Assembly: GCA_963621145.1 (NCBI GenBank)
Contig: CAVFDI010000005.1
Location: forward strand, 1-49,219
Source: W0P28-013 sp963621145
Lineage (GTDB): Bacteria > Bacteroidota > Bacteroidia > Bacteroidales > Paludibacteraceae
DNA length: 49,219 bases
Reading direction: 5' to 3'
Positions 16,448-23,115 of this stretch are shown one piece after another. The translations under genes were made by a program, and so were the position numbers. Each line of letters begins with the position of its first letter. Positions within the stretch are counted from its first letter, which is position 1. The notes beneath the pieces are model-generated. The model did no database searches. It had not been told where the DNA came from and saw only the letters and a program-made list of their open reading frames with translations.

Positions 16448-18238
16448 ATGAAACTAAAACTTGTCATAATCTCGCTGTTTTGCAGCGCACTTTTGTCGGC
16501 GCAGACCGAAAACCTCGATTCTGTTTTTGCTGCGCGCGTGGCCGAAGAGCAGCTTGCAGACTCGACCGACGAGCAGCGTTGCGCCTACTATTTTTCCGAG
16601 GGCGTGCGCTATCGTTTGGAAAATAAGTTCGATTCGTCGCTCACCTGCTTTGCGCAAAGCATCAGTTTGTGCGACGATGCTGCCTCGTACTACGAATTTG
16701 CCTGCATTGCACTCTCGGCCGATCGCACCGATACGATTGCTTTGACATACGGACTTTACTACTTGGACGAAGCCATAAAGCGCGCACCAGAAAATGTGGA
16801 TTATCTTGTGACGAAAGGCAAAGTGTGCATTGGCTTTGGAAATTTCCACGAGGCGGCAAAAATCTACGAAAAAATACTGAAACTGCGCCCGCAAAACGAA
16901 TTCTACATGAACACCATGGCGGCAATATACGAAGAGTTGGGACAGTACAAAAAACAGCTGAAAGTGCTTCGCCGACAGGAGGCAAAATCGGGCATTTCGG
17001 ACGACAATTCGTTTGAGCAGATCAACGCATTAGTCGCAATGAGGCGTTATGGCGACGCACAGAAACAGTGCCAAAAATTGATCGATAAATTTCCATTCGA
17101 CTCTGAATATCAGGTAACAATGGGCGATATTTATGCCGCAGAGGGCAAAAACGATAAAGCGCGCGAAATCTACTATCAGGTCTTGGCAAAAGATTCGCTC
17201 GATATGTTTGCGCTCACGTCGATGGCGAGCCTCTGTTACAGCCATGGCGACACCATTGGCGGCGACGACTACATGCTGAAAACCATCGCCAGTCCCAATT
17301 CGCCGCTCAAGGTAAAACTCGATTTTATTTATGCAAAGATAAACACGCTCCTCTTGGTTGGCGACACGGCAAAAATCGATGAAATTGTCGGTTTGGTGAT
17401 GAAAACTTACCCCGACGACGAGGCTGCGCGACTGCTCTACAGCGGTTATGTCTACTCCGTTGGACGCACCAGCGAGTATGAATCATCGCTGCGTAGTGTG
17501 CTTGAAGTGAATCCGAAAAACGAAAAAGTCTGGGATCAACTTCTCTCGCTCTATGCCGATTCGGCCGATGCATCGTTTGCAATTATCAACGAGGCGCTGA
17601 CGCAACTGCCTAAATCGCTGCAGTGGCGGCTCTATCGTGCCGTGTTTTTGGTCGATAAACACGATTTTGTTGGCGCAATGGCCGATATTGATACTGCTTT
17701 CGCACTCGAACTCACCGACGAACAGAAGGCTTATGTCTACCGTGTGCGCGGACAGTTGGAGGCTAGTATAGGGCTGTATGCCTCGGCGGTGGCTGACTAC
17801 GAAAACGCTCTGCAACTCGGTTGTAGCGACGAATCGATCTTCAATGACTATGCCTATCTTTTGGCTTCGGCGGGCGTCGATCTGCCAAAAGCAGAGAAAA
17901 TGATAAGTCTCGTGGTGCAGTCAAACGCCGAAAATCCTTTCTATCTCGATACCTACGCTTGGGTGCTTTTCATGCGTGGCGACTATCGCGGAGCGCGTTT
18001 TTGGATAGAGCGCGCCCTTCAGAAAGAGAACGGTCAGCAGCCCGAATGTTACGAGCATTATGGCGACATTTTGTCGATGCTTGGCGAGCCCGACGCCGCA
18101 GTGGAGCAGTGGCAAAAAGCCGTTTCGCTCGGCAGCAACAATTCGCGCCAAATCTTGATGAAAATTGCCGATAAAAAATATATTCCAAATTTAATCGAAT
18201 TGGTTGATAATGAGTATGTTACGACTAACACGAAATAG
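16448..18238 (+). CDS. Periplasmic tetratricopeptide-repeat protein
   Basis: This 596-residue protein has a cleavable signal peptide (LVIISLFCSALLSAQ). From about residue 45 to the end it is a long array of helix-turn-helix TPR units, recognised by recurring A-x-x-x-Y/A-x-x-A-L and P-x-x patterns (for example FHEAAKIYEKILKLRPQNE, AREIYYQVLAKDSLDMFAL and YRGARFWIERALQKENGQ). No enzymatic domain is seen. TPR solenoids act as protein-interaction scaffolds. Its conserved place between dut and the DUF4292 lipoprotein, whose start codon overlaps its last 29 bases, suggests a role in outer-membrane biogenesis or cell-wall processing together with the EnvC-like protein. Exact function is unknown. Confidence 0.82.
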   Translation: MKLKLVIISLFCSALLSAQTENLDSVFAARVAEEQLADSTDEQRCAYYFSEGVRYRLENKFDSSLTCFAQSISLCDDAASYYEFACIALSADRTDTIALTYGLYYLDEAIKRAPENVDYLVTKGKVCIGFGNFHEAAKIYEKILKLRPQNEFYMNTMAAIYEELGQYKKQLKVLRRQEAKSGISDDNSFEQINALVAMRRYGDAQKQCQKLIDKFPFDSEYQVTMGDIYAAEGKNDKAREIYYQVLAKDSLDMFALTSMASLCYSHGDTIGGDDYMLKTIASPNSPLKVKLDFIYAKINTLLLVGDTAKIDEIVGLVMKTYPDDEAARLLYSGYVYSVGRTSEYESSLRSVLEVNPKNEKVWDQLLSLYADSADASFAIINEALTQLPKSLQWRLYRAVFLVDKHDFVGAMADIDTAFALELTDEQKAYVYRVRGQLEASIGLYASAVADYENALQLGCSDESIFNDYAYLLASAGVDLPKAEKMISLVVQSNAENPFYLDTYAWVLFMRGDYRGARFWIERALQKENGQQPECYEHYGDILSMLGEPDAAVEQWQKAVSLGSNNSRQILMKIADKKYIPNLIELVDNEYVTTNTK

Positions 18239-19013
18239 TTTGATTTTGTTTGTGGCGTGCTGTTTGGCTCTGACGGGTTGTCGCAGCAAACGCGTCGCGC
18301 AAAAGCCTGTCGAGGACATGTCGGCCCACACTGCCGCCGAGGTCATGCGCCAGCAGCCGCAGTTTCGCAGCATGAACATTGCCAAGATGGACGTGCTTGC
18401 CACCTACGGTCAGCACCAAATGTCGTTCAAGGCCACCGCGCGGCTCTTCACCGATAGTCTGCTGCAACTCTCCATTCAGCCGATGATGGGAGTGGAGATG
18501 TTTCGTATCGATTTCACGCCAACCGATTTTCGCATTGTCGACAAGTGGAATCGTCGCTACACCGAGAACACCTACGACTATTTGCGCTACAAATTGGGCG
18601 TCGATTTCAGTTTCGATTTGTTGCAGCGCATCGTGTCGAACCAACTCTTTTTGGTCGATAAACAGGTTGAAAATACCGATTTCGTGATTGAAAAATTTGA
18701 GGGCGAAGCCACGCGTTTGGTTCATCTGTCGCAAGGCATGATTCAGCGTTTCGAACTGGTCGAGCCAATGGCGATTGCCAAGGCCGAGGTGTTGACTGAA
18801 CAGGCGCGCCTTACGTGCAACTATTCTGGTCATCGCGTGCAGAATGGCGTGCGTTTTCCAAACGAATTTTTGATGACTATTTCGGCTGGAAATCAGCAAG
18901 TTACACTTACATGCACTGTGCAGAAAATTGAATTCAACAAATCATTCGAGCCACTGCGCACACTTTCGCTCGAGAAGTACGAAAAAGTGCCGTTTTCAAA
19001 AATTATTCCGTAG
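18210..19013 (+). CDS. DUF4292 lipoprotein
   Basis: This 267-residue Bacteroidota-specific protein has a lipobox, CCLALTGC, so it is probably lipid-anchored after cleavage. The remainder matches the DUF4292 pattern in length and order: an N-terminal helical segment, then beta strands such as MSFKATARLFTDSLLQLSIQPMMGVEMFRIDFTP-type pairs, and the closing TLSLEKYEKVPFSKIIP. The fold is thought to resemble LolA/LolB, so lipid or lipoprotein handling is plausible but unproven. The start is one of two nearby ATGs (18210 or 18216) and overlaps the upstream TPR gene, implying translational coupling. A TAGGTTTG word at 19047-19054 downstream could be a weak separate promoter for the next gene. Confidence 0.8.
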   Translation: MSMLRLTRNSLILFVACCLALTGCRSKRVAQKPVEDMSAHTAAEVMRQQPQFRSMNIAKMDVLATYGQHQMSFKATARLFTDSLLQLSIQPMMGVEMFRIDFTPTDFRIVDKWNRRYTENTYDYLRYKLGVDFSFDLLQRIVSNQLFLVDKQVENTDFVIEKFEGEATRLVHLSQGMIQRFELVEPMAIAKAEVLTEQARLTCNYSGHRVQNGVRFPNEFLMTISAGNQQVTLTCTVQKIEFNKSFEPLRTLSLEKYEKVPFSKIIP

Positions 19014-19090
19014 TCCTTGGGTGTAAAAGTTGCAAGTTTCAAGTTTTAGGTTTGGGCGGCGAGTTTGTTGCAGTTTTAATTTAATCATAA

Positions 19091-20323
19091 ATGGAAATTT
19101 CTATAAAAAAATATGGTTTCCTAGCGCTTTTGTCGCTGTTGTTGGTGTCGCTGCCTATGGTGGGCGAGACACGTCAGCAGCTTGAGGCGCAGAAAAAGAA
19201 GGCGCTCGAAAATCTGGCGCAGACCAACAAGTTGCTCGATGAGACGCAGAAATCGAAAAAGAGCAGCGAAAACAAGGTGAATCTGCTCAAACGCAGCATC
19301 AACGAACGCAATGCGCTCATCAAATCGCTGAATGGCGAGATTGGCGAACTCGAAAACAGCATTGTGGAACTCTCGACTCAAAAAGATGAGTTGCAGCAGC
19401 GCCTCGACTACGAAAAAAATGAGTATGCGCGCCTCGTTCGCGCCACCTATGAGCGGCGAAATCATTTCTCGCCGTTGCGGTTCATTCTGTCGTCGAATAG
19501 TTTCAGTCAGGCGTTTCGTCGTTTTCGCTATCTGCAAGAATTGCGTCGCTATCGTCGCTCGCAGGCCGAGGAGATTTTGCGTTTGACCGACGAGATTTCG
19601 GCCAAAGAGTTGGCTCTGCAAACCGATGTGGAGCAGAAGGGTAGAGTGGTGAGCCAAAAGGCGCGCGAGGCCAAAAAACTTGAGGACGATCGTCAGCGCG
19701 AAAACAAGATGTTGACCGATCTTCAGAAGAAGGAAAAAGACCTGAAAGCCAAGCAGAAAAAGCAGCAAAAACGCGCCGACGAGTTGAATGCGAAGATTCA
19801 GAAAATGATTGCTGCCGAAATCAAAAAAGAGGAAGAACGGCGCAAGAATGAGGCTAAAAAACAGGGCAAACCAACCTACCAAATGAGCAAAGATGAGCAG
19901 TTGGTGGCTGGCAATTTCGAGAAAAACAAAGGCAAACTGCCGCTGCCAGTCGAGCGCGGCTTCATCAGCGGACATTTTGGCGTGCAGCCGCACCCCGTTT
20001 TGCCGCACGTAACTACCAATAACAAAGGCATCTACATTCAAACGCCCGCTGGATCGACTGCGCGCGCCATTTTCGATGGTGTGGTGACAAAATGTTTCAT
20101 GGTGCCTGGCAGCAACAGTTCGGTGATTGTGAAACACGGCAACTACCGCACCGTCTATTCAAACCTGACCGAACTCTATGTGAAAGAGGGCGACAAGGTT
20201 ACCACCAAGCAGAAGTTGGGCAAAATTTTTGTCGATACCGAAAACGACAACAAAACCGAACTCTACCTGATGCTCTACAAAGACACCAACATTCAAAACC
20301 CCGAGCCGTGGCTCGCAAAATAG
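19091..20323 (+). CDS. EnvC-like murein hydrolase activator, degenerate M23 domain
   Basis: This 410-residue periplasmic protein has a signal sequence (about 8-26), a long coiled coil rich in K, E, Q and R (about 27-265) and a C-terminal LytM/M23 domain (about 290-410). The zinc ligands of active M23 peptidases are missing. The usual HxGxD is NKGIY, with N311 for His and Y315 for Asp, and the usual HLH is ELY (E390, Y392). This is the EnvC pattern: a non-catalytic LytM domain that activates amidases, here probably to split septal peptidoglycan during division. It lies 77 bases after DUF4292. The active M23 protein at 27407-28378 shows the intact motif for comparison. Confidence 0.87.
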   Translation: MEISIKKYGFLALLSLLLVSLPMVGETRQQLEAQKKKALENLAQTNKLLDETQKSKKSSENKVNLLKRSINERNALIKSLNGEIGELENSIVELSTQKDELQQRLDYEKNEYARLVRATYERRNHFSPLRFILSSNSFSQAFRRFRYLQELRRYRRSQAEEILRLTDEISAKELALQTDVEQKGRVVSQKAREAKKLEDDRQRENKMLTDLQKKEKDLKAKQKKQQKRADELNAKIQKMIAAEIKKEEERRKNEAKKQGKPTYQMSKDEQLVAGNFEKNKGKLPLPVERGFISGHFGVQPHPVLPHVTTNNKGIYIQTPAGSTARAIFDGVVTKCFMVPGSNSSVIVKHGNYRTVYSNLTELYVKEGDKVTTKQKLGKIFVDTENDNKTELYLMLYKDTNIQNPEPWLAK

Positions 20324-20332
20324 GCTTTTACG

Positions 20333-21049
20333 ATGAATTTTCGCAAGATTTTTTTGCCGATTGCCGTCGCGTTGCCGCTCGCACTCTCAGCCCAAACCGA
20401 TGCCGAACGACAGCCCATTTCGCTGCGCACTACGGCCGAATATGGATACAACTACGCTTGGAGGCACTATGGCACACTGTCGGTCAATGGCTATTTCCCG
20501 ATAAACAGATATTTCGACCTGTCGGCTGGCGTGCTGGCAAACACCGCCAATCAATATGCTTTCGATGGGCGCGCCATAGTCAATTTTCCGCTGAAAGTGG
20601 GACGGCTTGCGCTCGAAAATCGCTTTCTCTACCGCTATTTTGCTGGCTACGATACGCACGAACTCAATGCCGCACTTTCGCTCGGTTACGCCATGAACTA
20701 TTTTCGCGTTTCGGCTGGATTTTGCGGGAAACTCTATGGTCAAGCGCCATTCTGGGCCGATGGCGACAATGCCGCTTTTGTGGCGGAACCATTCAATCTG
20801 CTGTGGAACATCGAAGTGCACGCGCGCCCCGACAGTTGCGCATGGAATCTCGGATTGCGAGCTAGCAATTTCGACGATTTTCAGATAGAACGTTTCAATC
20901 AGCCCATCTTCACGCTTATGGGACGCTACGATTTCAACCAACATTGGCGACTCTTTGCCGATGTGGCGTGCAAACCTGCGGGCGTCTTCCATGTCTCTGC
21001 CAATTTTTATGGCATCAATACTCACCTTGGATTCATCTACACATGGTAA
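20333..21049 (+). CDS. Putative small outer-membrane beta-barrel protein
   Basis: I do not recognise a named family. The 238-residue product has a signal peptide (FLPIAVALPLALSAQ). It then shows alternating hydrophobic and polar strands rich in aromatic residues and glycine, ending in a C-terminal aromatic (LGFIYTW), all typical of outer-membrane beta-barrels. About ten to twelve strands can be imagined from the pattern (RTTAEYGYNYAWRHYG, YFDLSAGVLAN, YFRVSAGFCGKLYG, HWRLFADVACKPAGVFHV). It starts 9 bases after the EnvC-like stop and overlaps the following phosphoesterase by 7 bases, so it belongs to the same transcription unit. A role linked to envelope maintenance is only suggested by these neighbours. 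Confidence 0.7.
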   Translation: MNFRKIFLPIAVALPLALSAQTDAERQPISLRTTAEYGYNYAWRHYGTLSVNGYFPINRYFDLSAGVLANTANQYAFDGRAIVNFPLKVGRLALENRFLYRYFAGYDTHELNAALSLGYAMNYFRVSAGFCGKLYGQAPFWADGDNAAFVAEPFNLLWNIEVHARPDSCAWNLGLRASNFDDFQIERFNQPIFTLMGRYDFNQHWRLFADVACKPAGVFHVSANFYGINTHLGFIYTW

Positions 21050-21912
21050 AAAAATATATCAAAATATCGATTATCGTTCTGATTCCCACGCTGTTAGCCT
21101 CGTGTAATGTCGATTGGCTTGGCTTTGTTTCGTCCACGAGCGACACCACCAATCAGCGTGTGGCGCAATCGCTCGCGTGGAACGACGAACACGATAGCAC
21201 AGTGGTTCGCGTACCGTCCGATTCGTACCGATTCTATGTGGGCAGCGATGTGCACACCGAAAAAACTACCAAAAATCTTTCGCAGTGGATTTGTGCGTTG
21301 CGCAACGACTCTGCCGCCTATTTTGGAATTGTCGATGGCGATTGCGTGAACGAAAAAGATGCGTTCCATGTCTTTGCGCCCGCTCTCCGTTTCGATTCGC
21401 TCACGCAGCAGCGCAACGACACCATTTTCACCACCGTTGGCAACCACGACCTCTTTTTTGAGCAGTGGAACGACTATCGCAACTATTTTCACACGGCTAC
21501 CTATTGGTTCGAGGTGAAAACGCCCACGCAACGCGACCTTTTCATCATTCTCGATACGGGAAACGGCACGCTTGGCACTACGCAATACGATTGGCTCGCC
21601 TCGTTGCTTGCCGCAAAACGCAATCAATATCGCCACTGCATTGTAGCGACGCACACAAATCTATTCAAAAACGATAACTCCTCTTTCCCAACGAGTGAAA
21701 TATCGCTCGAAGAGACCTACAAAATCACCGATTTGATGCAGCAATACCGCGTCGATCTCTATCTGCAAGGGCACGACCACAATCAGGAGGTGCTGAACTA
21801 TCGCGATGTAACATACATCATCGTTCCCACCATGCGCGACGACAGCGACAATCCGCGCTACCTTGTTGGCACTTGCAGCGACGAAGTCTCGTACGAATTT
21901 AGAAAAATGTAA
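21043..21912 (+). CDS. Lipoprotein calcineurin-like metallophosphoesterase
   Basis: This 289-residue protein has a lipobox (TLLASC, Cys21), so it is anchored in an envelope membrane. The metallophosphoesterase motifs are in order: SDVH (D69, H71), VDGDCVN (D98, D100), VGNHD (N134, H135), VATH (H204) and QGHDH (H244, H246), giving a plausible two-metal site. Substrates of such lipoproteins (nucleotides, phospholipids or polymers) cannot be told. The start codon overlaps the barrel gene's stop by 7 bases (ATGGTAA), so the two are coupled. A longer in-frame extension upstream lies entirely inside the barrel gene and was rejected. Mosaic repeat R2 copy 1 begins just after the stop. Confidence 0.83.
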   Translation: MVKKYIKISIIVLIPTLLASCNVDWLGFVSSTSDTTNQRVAQSLAWNDEHDSTVVRVPSDSYRFYVGSDVHTEKTTKNLSQWICALRNDSAAYFGIVDGDCVNEKDAFHVFAPALRFDSLTQQRNDTIFTTVGNHDLFFEQWNDYRNYFHTATYWFEVKTPTQRDLFIILDTGNGTLGTTQYDWLASLLAAKRNQYRHCIVATHTNLFKNDNSSFPTSEISLEETYKITDLMQQYRVDLYLQGHDHNQEVLNYRDVTYIIVPTMRDDSDNPRYLVGTCSDEVSYEFRKM

Positions 21913-21917
21913 TTGAG

Positions 21918-22088
21918 TTTCTGATTTCTGGTTGGAAAGGTTTCTGAGTTTATTTTTGTTGAATTGTTGAATAGTTGAATTGTTGAATTGTTGAAGCGTA
22001 GGGGCGAATGATTATTCGCCCGCAATGTAGTGGCGTACATCGTCATCGTTAAAGTCATAGTCTTAGTCAAAAAACTCCTCACTCCTAA
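21918..22088 (+). repeat. Mosaic intergenic repeat R2, copy 1
   Basis: Module order is TTTCTGATTTCTGG, GGAAAGGTTTCTG, five TTGAATTG-type octamers, the palindrome GGGCGAATGATTATTCGCCC (22002-22021), GCAATGTAG, a GTCATAGTCTTAGTCAAAAA segment and TCCTCAC heptamers running into an N gap. The same order is found inverted at 8350-8498, and a shorter version at 34730-34853. It fills the spacer between the phosphoesterase and the Nudix gene. Confidence 0.78.
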
Positions 22089-22115
22089 NNNNNNNNNNNN
22101 NNNNNNNNNNNNNNN
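22089..22115. other. Assembly gap (27 N) within a heptamer array
   Basis: The gap is flanked on both sides by CTCCTCA and CTCCTAA units, so the missing sequence is most likely more of the same array or a collapsed R2 copy. The Nudix start codon at 22145 lies beyond it. Confidence 0.95.
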
Positions 22116-22144
22116 ACTCCTCACTCCTAATTCCTAACTTTTTT

Positions 22145-22681
22145 ATGCATTGTCTTGATAAATTCCGTTTCTGTCCTAATTGTGGTTCGGCGCAGTTTAA
22201 GGTGCTCGACGAGAGGGCAAAAGTTTGTCCCGATTGCGGTTTTGAGTTCTACAACAATGCCTCGGCGGCGGTAGTTGCGCTCATTGTTGATATGAAAAAA
22301 CACTCGTTGTTGGTTTGCCAACGTGCAAAAAATCCAGCAAAAGGCAAGCTCGATTTGCCAGGCGGCTTTGTCGACCACAACGAGTCGGCCGAAGAGGCGC
22401 TCGTTCGCGAGGTGAAGGAGGAGTTGAACCTTGAAGTGACGAGGCAGTCCTATCTTTTTTCGCTGCCAAATGTCTACCGCTATTCCGATTTCGATGTGCA
22501 TACCGTCGATTTTTTCTATCTGGTCGAGGTAAAAAGCACTAAACCGCTTCGCCCTGCCGACGATGTAGCCGATGCTGCTTTTGTAAAATTTTCCGACATT
22601 CGTAAGGGCGATTTTGGCCTCGATTCTATGCGGCAGGGTATCGATATTTTTCTACAAACCACGCTTTTGTCCGATATGTAG
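22145..22681 (+). CDS. Nudix hydrolase with N-terminal zinc ribbon
   Basis: This 178-residue protein begins with a zinc ribbon formed by CPNCG (C10, C13) and CPDCG (C28, C31). A Nudix domain follows, whose box GGFVDHNESAEEALVREVKEE (written here with its glycine, E80 and the REVKEEL core) keeps all the metal-binding glutamates. The layout resembles the NudC/NADH-pyrophosphatase or ADP-ribose group, but the NudC-specific SQPWPFPxS downstream motif is not present. The substrate is therefore uncertain among NAD(H), ADP-ribose and other nucleoside diphosphate derivatives. The gene stands alone, following a repeat and an assembly gap and preceding a 430-base spacer. No terminator was identified after it. 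Confidence 0.85.
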   Translation: MHCLDKFRFCPNCGSAQFKVLDERAKVCPDCGFEFYNNASAAVVALIVDMKKHSLLVCQRAKNPAKGKLDLPGGFVDHNESAEEALVREVKEELNLEVTRQSYLFSLPNVYRYSDFDVHTVDFFYLVEVKSTKPLRPADDVADAAFVKFSDIRKGDFGLDSMRQGIDIFLQTTLLSDM

Positions 22682-22874
22682 TTGCAGTATTTGTGCTGTA
22701 AAACATATTTTCTGATTTTCCGACTGATTTTTGACAAGAACGATAATTTGCTAAATATGTTGTATGGCATATTTCTAAAGTTCGTTCAATTTTGCTATCT
22801 GTCTGAAAATTAAGTATTTGTAAAAATTTTCATACTAAATAATGTTAAAAGTTGGCGATTTTTGAGCGATATGC
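22682..22874. other. AT-rich spacer without recognised gene
   Basis: This stretch after the Nudix gene is AT-rich and has no open frame of interest. The only structure noted is AAATATG/CATATTT (22753-22759 with 22768-22774), an 8-base-loop hairpin with no T-run. The spacer continues into the candidate RNA locus at 22875-23021 and the pfp promoter. Confidence 0.6.
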
Positions 22875-22904
22875 TTGCTGCTATTGAAAAATGCTCTATC
22901 TTTG
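22875..22904 (+). promoter_or_regulatory. Promoter of candidate small RNA upstream of pfp
   Basis: TTG (22875-22877) and TATCTTTG (22897-22904) are separated by 19 bases, a full consensus promoter. No coding sequence follows before a terminator about 110 bases downstream. Confidence 0.7.
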
Positions 22905-22910
22905 CACTGT

Positions 22911-23021
22911 GTTTTTCATGGTATTAGATTTAAGGTTAAGAAGGATTGTGGTCGTCGCGATGACGGCCCTTTTCTGTTTTTAGGAACTTCCTCAACCCCC
23001 TCAGAGAAGGGGCCTTTTTTT
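22911..23021 (+). ncRNA. Candidate small RNA or transcription-attenuating leader
   Basis: About 110 bases lie between a consensus promoter and a T-run, with no plausible open frame. Two hairpins are visible: GGTCGTC/GACGGCC (22950-22956 with 22962-22968, loop GCGAT) and CCCCT/AGGGG (22997-23001 with 23008-23012), the latter followed by CC and seven T. A third pairing is mutually exclusive with both: GGCCCTTT (22965-22972) can pair with AAGGGGCC (23007-23014) in a 9-12 bp stem. The unit could be an independent sRNA, or a regulated leader for pfp, which starts 95 bases further on but has its own -7 element. The 5' block (GTGTTTTTCATGGTATTAGA and what follows) seems familiar from other Bacteroidales, but I cannot verify this. 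It lacks the SRP RNA core. Confidence 0.55.
22997..23021 (+). terminator. Intrinsic terminator of the candidate RNA
   Basis: The CCCCT/AGGGG hairpin with a CAGAGA loop is followed by CCTTTTTTT. The stem is short on its own but can be replaced by the longer GGCCCTTT/AAGGGGCC pairing that ends at the same T-run. Confidence 0.6.
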
Positions 23022-23037
23022 GCGTAGCAAATAATTT

Positions 23038-23066
23038 GAAATTTTGAAATCTGAAATTTGAAATTT
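23038..23066. repeat. GAAATTT/GAAATCT heptamer array upstream of pfp
   Basis: Three in-phase 7-base GAAATYT units (23046-23066), preceded by an 8-base variant, run directly into the pfp -7 element. Confidence 0.75.
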
Positions 23067-23070
23067 TTTG

Positions 23071-23078
23071 TACCTTTG
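23071..23078 (+). promoter_or_regulatory. -7 promoter element of pfp
   Basis: TACCTTTG matches the consensus. The region 19-21 bases upstream lies in the GAAATTT heptamers and offers no good TTTG at the right distance. The predicted start near 23085 gives a leader of about 30 bases. Confidence 0.55.
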
Positions 23079-23115
23079 CATTCCGAAAAATTATTCAAAA
23101 AACATACTTGAAACA

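Noticed and set aside
19047..19054. TAGGTTTG upstream of the EnvC-like gene as a promoter
   Set aside because: It fits TAnnTTTG, but no TTG lies at 19-21 bases upstream, and the gene sits in a tight cluster; kept only as a remark.
19990..20323. EnvC-like protein annotated as an active M23 metallopeptidase
   Set aside because: Both histidine positions of the HxH motif and the HxxxD pair are replaced (E390, Y392, N311, Y315), so zinc binding is not possible.
22911..23021. Candidate RNA considered as SRP (4.5S) RNA or 6S RNA
   Set aside because: The conserved SRP core (GGAAGCAGCC-like) is missing, and the length of about 110 bases and the two small hairpins do not fit the long open-bubble 6S structure.
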